Below are positions 33,271-44,500 of a stretch of 64,000 nucleotides of DNA, piece after piece. Each line of letters begins with the position of its first letter. The first letter of the stretch is position 1. Origin of the DNA: Apostichopus japonicus (lineage: Eukaryota > Echinodermata > Holothuroidea > Aspidochirotida > Stichopodidae). A program made the translations under genes and the position numbers. The stretch is from positions 21,736,376 to 21,800,375 of the forward strand of contig NC_092567.1 in NCBI RefSeq assembly GCF_037975245.1. The letters run 5' to 3'. The notes beneath the pieces were generated by a model. The model had not been told where the DNA came from and made no database searches. It saw nothing but the letters and a program-made list of their open reading frames with translations.

Positions 33271-34775
33271 ATGGGAGTCCTAAGCGTTGCGAAAGACTTT
33301 CAGAATTTGGTAAAAAATATCAGCAGTTTTTCTGATGGACAAGCATCCGTATGCTATTACACCGATGATATGAGTCTCATCAAAGTCCTCATAGGGCCTA
33401 CAGGTGGACTGTACAAGGATGGAGAATTTATCTTTTCGGTGAGTTATTCTCATTTCTACAAGTTACAATTTATGTTAATTGCATTTGTGTTACTTCAAAT
33501 TGATTGGCAACAAAACTAATGAACATGCACTGTATATATGCGTTCCGTCATCATTATATGTGCACTTGTTCTTTCTCACAATGACAATATGGTCATAATA
33601 CTATTTAACAGCCAAAAATATTGTCATTACCCGATAGCCAACTCCTCAGGAGAGTATATATGGTTTCCATACTGCAATATATGCCGATACGTTCAGCCCC
33701 TGACCCATGACAAGGCAGAGCCAATCACATGTATAGCCAGTGCTTCAGGAAAATTCCCTTTCACAAACTGAAACTGCTCAACTGTTTATATACAGTAATT
33801 AACTCTATAATTACAAATAATCAAATGCTTGTAACCAAATAGATCTCTTTTTAAAGCATTTAGATCAAGCAGTGGCCTGCACAAAGGGGTTCCAGGGGAG
33901 GGGCATGCTCCCATCTGTGTCGTCAGGTAACTGCATGTTCAGTCAGGATATTTTTCACATTCAGTCATGGAAAAACTAGACTGCTCCAGACCCCAGGATA
34001 CCATTCCAATAATGTTTCATTCCCCTAGCTAAACCAGTTGGGTGTAAATTAGAATTTTCCACCCTGACCCCGCCCCCGAACCTTGGACATCTGTGCGTAT
34101 TACTAAGGTTGGGGACATCCAAGTATGAGTGACAATACCTTGGCTTAGTCTGCATGATGCAATGTACCTACTGAGTCAAAATTCATTGTTTAACTTTGAC
34201 ATTTCAATACATATGGATTGACTTTTGTAGTTGATATTGAATCTTTACAGATTAAGCCTGACCTGCTCAGACCAGACCAAGCACCTGATGTTCGCTGCCT
34301 GACACAGATTTATCACCCCAACATAGATACAATCGAAGATGACGGAGATCTTTGCCTTAATCTCTTCGAAGAATGGCAAAGCCATTTCAGTCTGCAAGAT
34401 GTCGTACAGGGTCTCTTGTTCCTACTTTACAATCCAAACTTGGAAGACGCCCTCTGTCCCATTTTTTCTCCCGATATGACGATGGAAGAATTTACTACAA
34501 ACGTGAAGCGTTCATTGAATGGGGAGGCGATTGAAGGCTACCATTTCCCAAAGAACCAGACAAAACCCAGACCAGAAGCAGATAGAACAGACACAGATTG
34601 CAATGGTAGCACAGAATACAGCAAGGAAGTGAGCTTTGAATCTGGCAAATTTGGTAATAATTACAAGCAAATTGCCAAGAGCGTCATGAGTTCTGCTGAA
34701 CCGCAAATGACGAAAAACATTGCAAATGTTAATATGTTTGAAGATGGACTAACTCTGTCCACTGCAAAAAGATAA
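33271..34775 (+). CDS. UBC12 (UBE2M)-like E2 conjugating enzyme with C-terminal extension
   Basis: Two coding exons, 33271-33438 and 34251-34775 (phase 0 junction), 230 residues. The UBC fold spans roughly residues 1-135. It has GPTGGLYKDGEFIFS, then VRCLTQIYHPNID, the active-site segment GDLCLNLFEEW (catalytic Cys) and a C-lobe ending VKRSLNGEAIEGYHF. This matches the UBE2M layout (HPNID, CLNILREDW, VQRSMRGG, STYF), so NEDD8 or ubiquitin transfer is likely. It differs in two ways. The N-terminal docking extension of UBC12 is absent: the start has a good Kozak context (AGCATGG) and an in-frame TAA lies at 33259-33261 in the same exon. Second, about 90 polar residues follow the fold. UBE2F and other E2s are alternatives; substrate is not known. 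Confidence 0.82.
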
Positions 34776-35258
34776 TAGCAGAACCATGAGGTAACAGTAG
34801 ATTTCATACAAGGACATTTTTAACTTATCAGAGTCAGTCAACTGCATAAAAAAGGGGGGGGGTGAAGGGGGGGGAACAGGATGTACCCGTAGGCTCATTA
34901 TGTACGTTGAAACCCAAGTTCTAAATATTGACAGCTGAGTGGATCAACAACGCCAGTCAACTGCAAAAGGAAACAAAAATGGGAGGGTATAGTTGGCTCA
35001 TTATTAGTTGGCTCATTATGTCGTACCCCAAACTCAAATTCAGTCAAATGCAAAACAAACATTATCGTGCAACCAGTTTCATGAGGTATGTTGATTCCCA
35101 AATTGAATATGTTGCATCAATTGGTCCAAATTTTGATGATTATGGAGATTGGTAAAATCAGTATTGATTATTGACATACAAAAATCATTTGTAATTCACT
35201 TGAACGAATTAGTAATTAATTGCTTTGAAAAAGTTTGAATTATTAATTTTTATGAATG

Positions 35259-35264
35259 AATAAA
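35259..35264 (+). promoter_or_regulatory. Candidate polyadenylation signal of the UBC12-like gene
   Basis: AATAAA 484 bp after the stop codon, within AATGAATAAATAATTC. Confidence 0.35.
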
Positions 35265-38200
35265 TAATTCATACAAATGAAAAGAAACATAGTTTTCAAA
35301 TTGCAATAATAGGATTTTGTAGTTAGACTGTATATATTTGCAAAATGACAAAAATATAGCAAAACGATCAGCAATATATTGCTGGTAGGTTTCATAGGTT
35401 GTGGTGAACCAAAAGAACTAGTTGCGACTCCTGCTAATTTTAGCAGAATCAGTAAAATTATGCAAACTTAAAAGAGACCATGTACCAACCAAGAAAGTGG
35501 GACTGAAGTGTGGGAGGTGGGAAAGCTCATGTTGAAGTAAACACAGATGTGCAATTATTATTTAAAACAAATTAAGTTAAGTTCAACAAAATCAATGGGC
35601 ATAGAAAATATAAGAGGAAAATTAAAGATATTAAGTCCAAGTTGTTTCAAGTCAATTTAAACATTGTCTTTCTACCTATTGCAATAATTATTATTAAGTT
35701 CCACTTGAACTGTGCACATGGATAAACATAAGTAAAGAGATGCCTTTAATACCCATTGATTATTTTTATTCCCTGCCGAAAGCGAAAGGAATTTATGAGA
35801 TGGTGAAAGCAGTGCGTGTGTGTGTGTGTGTATGTGACACCTGCTATTAAATATGATAACACAAATAGCTCATGTTAGATTAACTTCCTGCTTGGTATGT
35901 AGATCTGTCTTATTGAGTACAAGAACCCTATTCAGTTTTCTGTGAAGGTCAAAAGTCTAAAAACTTTGTAAATATGTAAGTCAAAAAGTTGATTGAACGT
36001 CATACTTGTTTCGTCAATCTTGCTCGGTGAGCACAAGAACCCTATTGAAATTGATAGGTCAGCAGAGGTCAAAGTATGAAACCTTGTAAAAATGATACCT
36101 TAAAGAGTTACATCTTGGAAGTTCAAAGGTGATATGTGGATTCCCATTGTTGATTGTTTAAGTTCATTGATATGAACAACGTGTATGGCATTCACAGAAG
36201 CATAAATTAAGTTTCTAAATATTTTTTTTTCCTTGACTTTTTCGATTGATGGTAAAACAGGCAAATTAACAAAGTGTGCGATAGAATATTATAAGAACTT
36301 GCTGGTTTCAAAAAGCTAAAATGAAACAATAGCCCAAAGGTGCCCACTTACCAATTTTGAAAGGTTCCTGATGTATGACCATCCTTCCTTTGCTCTCAGG
36401 GTATTAAATTTGTAATCCAGTTTTATTTCAATCTTTTTTTTTAAAGTTAAGGCTGCATTTGGGTGTGTGTGAATGGGAAGGAAGGGGTGAGGGAGGGGGA
36501 TGAGGAAGTTTCTTATGAGTCATTGGGCATTAATGAGTGATTTAGTTTTATACTTTTGAATCTTTTTGCTCTACCAATCATGCTGCTACAAGAAAATTTG
36601 TATAAATTTTGCCTTCAGCTGTTATCATCATATGAAATTGAATAAAGTGGTATGCACACTGCTAAAGTATTTTTTTGTTTACTTTACTGGTTCTGTTTAC
36701 TCTATATGCAGATTAATACCAACCAGCCATTTTAAGGTAATCAAATGTTTGGAAGGTCTGCATAGGGAAGCAAAATGCTGTTAAATGGTGTCATCACCCT
36801 TGAGAAATTATTACCCTGTAGTTATGAAAACTTTGTCAAAACAAGGAGCTGCTACTCTAACAGCAGCTCCCTGGTCAAACTATCTTGACAGTCCAGACAT
36901 TTTTCAACCAGTTGTAAATCTACCCATTACTGGCCATCCATATGCTCTTGTCAAACCCTAAACTGAAAAAGAAAATGTGTATGCTGTTCCAGTTGTGTTA
37001 TGGATATTGCAATCAGGCTTGATAACAACAAGGTGAGAGGGTGGGGGTACCATTTAACCTGTCTTTTGTTGAATGTTGAACATTCCTGTCGAAATGAATC
37101 ACACAATTTTCAATCGGTCAGACTTTCACAACAAAAGACAAGCACTACAAATTTGTTTAACTTTCTTGGTTTATCTATTAACTTTGAATATAGCACACAC
37201 TCACATGGAGTAAAAAAAAAAATGCGAGAAACAGATGGGGATGAAATATACAGATTGTTCAATATTTAACACTAACAAAAATAATCTACTCTTTCGTTCT
37301 GATCAAGCTTTGAACATTATTTACTCCATGTTTCCAGTCAATTACAAAAATAGTACACTCCATGATACACGTACAACCTCTGTGAATCATCTTTTAACTA
37401 AAAATCAGGTATACAAAATGCTAAATGCTCGGATATATTTTCTCCTTGCCTAAAGGAAAAAAAAAACAAAAGAAAAAAACAGTGGTAAAACAAAAATTTG
37501 CATAATGTAAAATTTGGATGTCCAGATTTGATTTGCAACGGCAAGAGTAGGTGGTCTCCATGGAAACAGCTGCCAAAGAAAATGTTCAGGGTAAAGAAGA
37601 GGAATTGGGCTGAATGGAGAAAGTCATTGATCAAATTTAGCACAAAGTGGTTATACAAAACTCCTGTTGCTATGGAGATGAACCAAACATAGGAAAAAGA
37701 ATATTTTAAATAAAGTACAAACACTATATAAGTATAGTGGTATTCTTATGGCTCCATTTCACTTCCTCAAGTCTACTTCATTTGAAATATTTTGCTGCAG
37801 AATCAATCTGAGAGGACGGTTTCAAGGCATGTTACATAGGTCAACCCATTTTCAAATCAAGATATGTTTAATCTACCGAGATATAACCAATACAAACTGG
37901 AACCCATATATTTGAAGAATAATTTCATCTTTGTTGTATAACAATTCCGAAATCGTGGAGAAAGATATAAATTAATTAACTACTATACATGCTTCTAATA
38001 TTTTGACAAAATACTACGTAGCAATTTACATAACGAAAACAAAACCTGGAAAAATAAAATTAGAAAGAAGCAAATGTGTCCAATCAAAAATATCTCCAGC
38101 TCAGATTAATGCATTTCAGCTTAATTTACCTGAAAGGAAGTTGTTCTATTTGAAAGATAATTTCATCTAAATCTCTCAATTTGCTTTCATGATGAGGTAA

Positions 38201-39278
38201 CTAACCAGTTTTTAACCTACAAACTAGTGGCATCCCCTCCATGTAAACAAACTACGATCAACTTGAGTCTACTGCAAAAGATTGGTTAAACTGGAAACTT
38301 TTCTTCCCTACAAGATCTGTATTTAACAGATAAGTACACTGCAAGATGTAAAACACAACCCCAACACCCCCCCCCCGGCCCCAGGGCAATTTAATTGCTT
38401 TTACTATCAAGGGTCTAGAGTCATCACCAGGAAAGCTGTCCATTTACATAACTAAGACAACTACAGATCCCACATGGATAAGATTGGATCATTGTTATCT
38501 CTGTGCTATATTTATTTGCCATCAAAGTTTTTAAAGAATGATATTTTACCGAAAGGCTGTACGAGGAGAACCTAATATCGACAAGTTGTAGTAGATGACA
38601 TTCAAGTGGGGTGAAAACATGAAAGGTAAAGCGGACCAAAAAGGACCCAATTCAGCACATTGGTATTAACCTGATTCATTGTAAATAGTCAATGGTTTAT
38701 TTACATTTAAAACTCATGGTTATATACGACTGCTGTGGTATGCCCAATTACTTCCTGTAATGACAGTACATGCAGCAGCAGCCTAAGTCACTTTATGAAA
38801 ATGCTTCTACCCGAAACTGACAGCTGTTTGTCAAGCCAGGTCAACTTTGTGATCAATTGCGACACAATATCAATCAAATCATGATGTCAAGTCACCCCCC
38901 CCCCTCCCCCCTCAACATTATCTATTTGATACCATCATGAATAATTCAAACATTAACCTGGGTCCAGTAAGTTATAGCCCGGACGATGCATTGCCGACCC
39001 GACCATTGGCAAATATAATATACTAAAGGGTTTTGTCATAATTGAGCAACAGTTTTGGCAGACAAATGTAAAAATTATGACTTGTTCCAAGCTTTCTTTG
39101 GAAGAGCATATGTGGAAAAGTTGCTAATTTAATTAATATTCAAGGTGGGATCATCGAGGGCATACAACTTCATTTCCTAGGACGACACAAGACTCGTAAC
39201 CCTCAGGCACCTATTTGGAACACCTTTCCAAAAATAAGAGAAGAGGTTGTTTTTTTTTCTTCTTTCTTTTCTCCCTTT
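35265..39278. other. Intergenic region between E2 and calumenin genes
   Basis: The two genes converge. No exon was recognised. It contains a GT microsatellite (35815-35832), a short G-rich stretch near 36470-36500, a perfect 9-bp hairpin at 36845-36870, a pair of inverted X-box-like sites at 37550-37690 and poly-C runs (38367-38376, 38896-38914). Confidence 0.6.
38696..38701 (-). promoter_or_regulatory. Candidate polyadenylation signal of calumenin
   Basis: AATAAA on the minus strand about 580 bp after the stop codon. Another lies at 38511-38516. Confidence 0.3.
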
Positions 39279-42200
39279 TCAGAATTCATCGTGTCTGGTA
39301 AGAGCTTCACCAAAGTCTGTAGCTTGGCTTCCGACAAACAGGTCATACTGATCCAAGATCTCTCGCTTTGTCAGTTGGTCATCCTGAGAGAAAGAAATAT
39401 TAATAGGAATATTACTCAGAAATTAATATTTCATAAATAAATATTTGCAGAAATGAATATGAGTTTGAATGAGAAAAAAAATTTGTCTACCATCCTTTAT
39501 AAACTATAACACTTTGATAGTATTGTATGAATTCTCTCCTTGGGATTTCGTACAAAAGGCAGTTGTCTCCTGCGCTCCCTCCCCCCCATCCCCAAAGTTC
39601 AGGCCACAACATTCAGGTTAGTTTACTGGCTATATGCCAGGTGATCTCCCCCATTTGCCAGTACAGAAAAGGTACTTGTATTTTTCTGCCAGTAGATATC
39701 TAGAGTTTGAAGAGATGATAAGGCGGGAAATAAAAAACAGGCATGTTCTTTGTGCCTAACAAAAGCCCTGCATTGATGTTTATTTATCAGCAAATATTAT
39801 TGGGCTCTTCCCTCTACAGTACCAATATTGTGAATTTCTAGGCCTGATATGTCAACAACTTGAGCATCATCTCCACAGAGTAATGGTACATAGCCCCACC
39901 ATCCTCACCTTGTTAACGTCCGTCTCGTACATGAGGTGCTTAGCTTCTGCCTCGGCGTGGTCGTACTCCGTCGGTAAGATCCACTCACCGATCTCCTGAG
40001 AGTTCATCTTCCCATCGCCGTCCCTGTCCCGGTAAAGACCAAACTGTTCTCGTTCTTGGGCGACCCACGCCGGTTCGTCCTCACCTTCCGTCTCCGGTTT
40101 GAACATGTCACCTGGTGCAGACGAAAATAATCAACTTTATAGCTCCACCAAGCAGCAAAGAGGGACTAGGAAAGATTGTCACCATGTCAGACTCTGAGAC
40201 TACGGAGTACAGAATGTTAGCCATGGCATTCTGGCATCCAAATACATTCTTGTATTCATAAAGCAATAATTGACACTAAAGAAATGGAATATGAGAGGTG
40301 TAAAGTATGCAAATGGTTGCTTTCTATTTTCCAGGTGATCTATTTTCCACTTTTGTCCAGGACTCCATGCCATATTTTTGTCATTGGTAATCTGTAGTGT
40401 CATAATACTTCAGTTCAGAGAGTTAAAAAAAATTTGCTACATTCTGGTACTAAACTAGTCTTTTAATGAAAGATACGCTTAATTAACATCCTAAAGTCAA
40501 TTTAAGTTGTACCAGGAATAACGGAATTAAACAAAACTTCAACAGGTCGCAAATATATCAAAAGAAAACATTACCTTTAAATTGTGTGGCACAAATGTTT
40601 CTGTACTGCTCTTATGTGATTTTTAACTCTACATAGTACAAGCTCCTAATTAGTTGTAACTACATCTAGGTTCCATAGTTTTCTGGACTGCTCCAAATGA
40701 TTTGTGACTCTACTTTGTAGCTCTGTCAAATAAATAGTAACTATATGTAGGCCTCTACGGATAAATTATCCAACAATGCATGAATATAACATGGTGGCAT
40801 TCAGAATATGAAGTGCAAATTTGAGGCTTCAAGTTTCACACGGTTCATAGGGTGCTGGTTAGCTTACCTATGTACTCTTCCAGTGAAAGAAAACCATCTC
40901 CGTCTATGTCGATGTCCTCCAGTGTCTCTTCGATGACGATGTTCCTCATATGAGGTGACTCCTCGGGATGCAGGAAACTGGTGAATTCTTCTATGGTTAG
41001 ATCCCCGTCGCGATCCTGGTCTGCGTGGAACCACCTCTTCTTGTCTCTGCGGATCATTTTGCGGAAGTCCAATCTCTCGTTTTCCTCTAATCGCACTAGT
41101 TCTGCCTCTAAAAGATTTAGAAAACGAGAAAATGGGCTTGTAACTTAGGCAAATCTTTCTGTGACAGTGACAAAAACTGTGAGCTCTGAGGGGGGGCTTA
41201 CCCCCCCCCCAACCCACCTACCATGCAACAACAAACAGCTGAGAATACTAATCCACCAACCCTCCCCCAGCCCAGCCCCATTCTATGCTACAGTACACCA
41301 CAAGTTAAGGATATTTCCTCCCTTCACCCATTTAGTGAACAAGCTGATATGACAAAATTCTCTTTCACTTTAATATGAACAACATGCCACATCACCAACT
41401 TCCAACCACCCCCCCTCCTTCCCCCTCACCTCATCTCTCTCCATTCCCTACCATCTTATTTCCACCTTTATCTTTCTTTGACTGACCTGTTACATCCTAC
41501 TTTAATTATTTATTGAATTAAAGTAATTACGTCATTGATGTCAACTGCTTGTTCTCCTGTTAAGGTGATAGAGATCCATGAACAGGAGACACTGACAAAA
41601 CTTTCAGAAACGGCAACCAAGAGGAGAAGGGAGGGGGGGGTGGGGCGGGGCTCTTGGAGGCAGGATAACTGTGAATATTTAGGGATACACGATAAATAGA
41701 CATCATGGGACTATAGTCATGACTTTGGTTTTTGTTCTTTGTTTGCTTCAGTTCTGGAAAAGAGACCAGAGTTTGCTTTGAGGTTACCCCAATATTTGAA
41801 ATCCTACGTACACACCCAAGGGATTCACGTTCCATCAAGCAACGGACGGTTTCTCTGTTTTACAATGGTTATGACAGGCACTCACCCAACTTTGGTGTAG
41901 TTATTAGTACTCCATAGGCCATGTAAATATATTCCCCAATGGTAACCTTTCCATCCCTATTATAGTCTCGAATTTTCCAAACACTGGCGGAATGAGCCAC
42001 GTTTGATAAATGCTGAATGTAGATAACAGGAAGTATCTCAAGGAAGGTCAAAGGTCATGAATGCTGAAACATGCATTAGTATATATGCAGGAGTATGATG
42101 AGCGAACAAAAAAAAAAATAAAGCAATGTTAGCTAGGGCCACACCATCTGAGGAATGCTCATAGCATTGGTCACCACTCATGGAAAGATTTTTTTGTAAT

Positions 42201-44307
42201 GTTTAGAAATTTCAGTTTTGGCATTCACAACCTTTGACATGAGGGGAAACGATTAGGATACCAGATGTCTAGGCTGAAATGTGGTAAGGTATCCTTAAAT
42301 ACATACCAGATAGACTACTGTATGTGGTTTCATTATATTCATTCCATGTAAGTTTGTCATCGGCATCTTGGTTGTGAGCCTTCCATTGCCTATCAACATC
42401 CTCAAATATGTAACGTTTCTACAAACGAAGATGGAAAAAAAGCAGGTAAATGGGTAAGTTTGGTGAATGGAAGCAAAAGAAATTTGATACAGCATTACTG
42501 GCACATACCAATACAGTATTAAATAGATGAAATAAATTCACAGAAGATATAATACTGAGGTACATAGTTCCATAATTTTCAGGAAAAATGGAAGTTTTCC
42601 ACAATTATCATACAAACATCCTCTGAACTGGAAGTTATCATCTTATATCTGACTATAGGGTAAAGTAGCTGAATTCACCAGAAAAGGCGGTGACTTTGAG
42701 AGGGCAAATTTCAGTTGCAGTTGTGATTTGGTGTATAATTTTAGTGACAATGACAGCCAGTTGGGACAATTTTTGATATACTCTAGTGTCAAGTCGCGCT
42801 TCAGAGCACTTGTATTGTCAGTACCAGCAGTATGAATATCAGGAACTGTTTGTACTGTCAACACCGGTGCTTTAAAGCATGATATTGGAGTACAGTTTAG
42901 AGAGGTATTAGCATTAGGAAATTGTCCCAACTGGCTGACAATGCACATAGTGAGCTACTTTCAAAGCTTGCCTGTCTCTGCAAAGGGTTTCAAGGTCATA
43001 AGTATTGCCCCAAAACTAAGCATGTTAAAATACCGCTAACCAGTTTTTAAAAGTACTTTCCTGAAGGTTCTGACTGCACTCCAAATTATTCACAGACATG
43101 GAATCAGTCAAATAAACTACTAAGTAAGCAACAAATGCTCTGAGCAAAGAAGTAAAATACTTGCTGAAATGACCATTAAATTGACTGTTCTAGTATATTG
43201 ATGGCTACTGAATGACCTTAAAGGGAATCTCAGGCTAATCGCTGAAATCTCTAATACTGAATACAAAGATTGGTTGAAATTGACATCGAGGTATTGCATC
43301 ACCCGAGGAAATAATCACGGACGAGACTTGCTGGACTTACCTGTTGATGTTCAATATGTTTCTTTAACTCTTCCATCGTAACATATCCATCCCTGTCACT
43401 GTCTATTCTGTCAACGATTTTACTGCAGAGGAAACACCAGAAAATTGGGATATATATATGTATGCAAGATTTTAACAAGTAGGCCCTGCCACATCAAATG
43501 GTGAAGAATTCTTCATCAGTAATGTGAAAAGAACCAATAACGTGACACAGAAGTCATGAAATTCAACTGAATATACTAGGAGGTAAACTTACGATGATAA
43601 TATAAATGTTTTACAATACAATTATGATCTGAAATATTTCATTTTTTACAAAGTATTTGTAGTAAAATACATGAAAGGAACAGCCTTCCTAATTCATGAC
43701 TATATGAAAGAATGAACAGTGAAGACTATTTATGACACTTTGTGCATGTATGCACACAGCTTTTGCCATTTTGGGTCCATGTATTGCAATGAATTAATGA
43801 CTGTTCCACAGTTCTACCTAGCATAGTTTCAGCAAGTGTTGTACATGTCAGGCTTCAAAACACTTGCTGTGGGCTGTACACCCTTCTGACAGTATTTGTA
43901 TGGATATCCTATTCCTAACTTCCAGCAAGATAGCTTTGAAAACATTACATGAAATTCGCGTGTAACTAGTAAGAGACTAGAGTGGTATTAGCATTACAAA
44001 ATTGTCCCAACTGGCTGTGCATAGCGTGGTACAAATTGTTAGAGATGCTCCACCCAACTTACCCAAGCCTGTCTCTGCTCTCCTCCGGTGTCAAAGATTC
44101 AAACGTTTTCGCATCTTCATCCCCTAAAAACGCATCGTGGTCATAGTCTGCATTATGCTGGTGACCATCTCCTTCGTAATGTTCTTGGCCACTTAATTTG
44201 GGATCTTTTCTAATCCTGTCACTTTCTGCAGGTTTGGCAGACACAAGTCTTGATGTGGCAAGAAACAGAGCTAGTGCCAGCACCGTACACTGTGATAAGT
44301 ACTGCAT
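39279..44307 (-). CDS. CALU: Calumenin (CREC family EF-hand protein of the secretory pathway)
   Basis: Complete gene. Exons in transcript order: 44063-44307, 43341-43422, then 42307-42418 (3A) or 41886-42012 (3B), 40868-41107, 39909-40111 and 39279-39383. All junction phases agree. The protein has 328 residues with 3A or 333 with 3B (human calumenin 315). It has a signal peptide ([20 protein letters not shown], cleavage near VSA-KP), an acidic/His linker and six EF-hand positions: [12 protein letters not shown]; the exon-3 hand; [48 protein letters not shown]. The C-terminal HDEF is the calumenin ER-retention signal. Shared family blocks include [15 protein letters not shown] and [14 protein letters not shown]. 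Known role: low-affinity calcium binding and chaperone-like modulation of secretory enzymes. Reticulocalbins are the nearest alternative; HDEF and the [13 protein letters not shown] block favour calumenin. Confidence 0.95.
41886..42012 (-). CDS. Calumenin exon 3B, candidate mutually exclusive exon (EF-hand 2, canonical loop)
   Basis: A 127-bp open segment with acceptor ATTCAG and donor GTGAGT. It has the same phases as exon 3A (0 in, 1 out) and lies 294 bp after it in transcript order. It encodes [15 protein letters not shown], loop [12 protein letters not shown] and [16 protein letters not shown], which is recognisable as the VWK...EEY...YG layout of exon 3 in CREC proteins. The loop has canonical Asp, Asn, Asp, Gly and Glu at positions 1, 3, 5, 6 and 12. 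If 3A and 3B were joined, the frame would shift and reach TAA within this exon. Confidence 0.78.
42307..42418 (-). CDS. Calumenin exon 3A (EF-hand 2, degenerate loop)
   Basis: A 112-bp exon entering in phase 0 and leaving in phase 1. It encodes [15 protein letters not shown], then loop [12 protein letters not shown] and [10 protein letters not shown]. It aligns directly with vertebrate calumenin (KR-IYEDVERQWKGH, EEYKNATYG). In the loop, position 1 is Asn and position 6 is Asp instead of Gly, so calcium binding may be weak. Confidence 0.92.
42753..42935. mobile_element. Small MITE in the calumenin intron
   Basis: The ends are inverted copies of CAGCCAGTTGGGACAATTT. Identical TGACAATG flanks at 42745-42752 and 42936-42943 look like an 8-bp target duplication; its exact border with the terminal repeat is ambiguous by 2-3 bases. 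About 183 bp, no coding capacity. Confidence 0.75.
43982..44025. repeat. Solo end of the same MITE family
   Basis: GTATTAGCATTACAAAATTG followed by TCCCAACTGGCTG matches the right end of the element at 42753-42935 in the same orientation. No matching second end was found nearby. Confidence 0.65.
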
Positions 44308-44492
44308 CTTTGTATATAACGTTGTGTAACGTTATTCGACGAGTCTTTTAGAAAAATCCACACCAATATTAAACTTCAACTTTCAAGCGAGAGATATATA
44401 CCCTGTAAACCTGTTGCAAGACTTTGATGCTTTCTTCGTCGTCAAATTTCTTTCACACTTTGGTACTAACGAACGATTCGTCGCTCGTCGGT

Positions 44493-44500
44493 CTTATATC
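44493..44500 (-). promoter_or_regulatory. TATA-like element of calumenin
   Basis: GATATAAG on the minus strand, about 190 bp before the ATG. Three CCAAT boxes lie further upstream: 44597-44601 and 44637-44641 on the plus strand, and 44701-44705 read as CCAAT on the minus strand. Each is followed by CA or AG-like bases typical of NF-Y sites. NF-Y sites are common in ER-chaperone promoters, but a complete ER-stress element (CCAAT, nine bases, CCACG) was not found. Confidence 0.45.

Noticed and set aside
33868..33930. Possible further CAGTGGC-ended transposon
   Set aside because: Only a left-end-like CAGTGGC is present; the rest of the end diverges and no right end was found.
37398..37724. 108-codon minus-strand frame rich in Phe/Leu
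   Set aside because: No splice context, no conserved segment, and a T-rich composition explains the hydrophobic reading.
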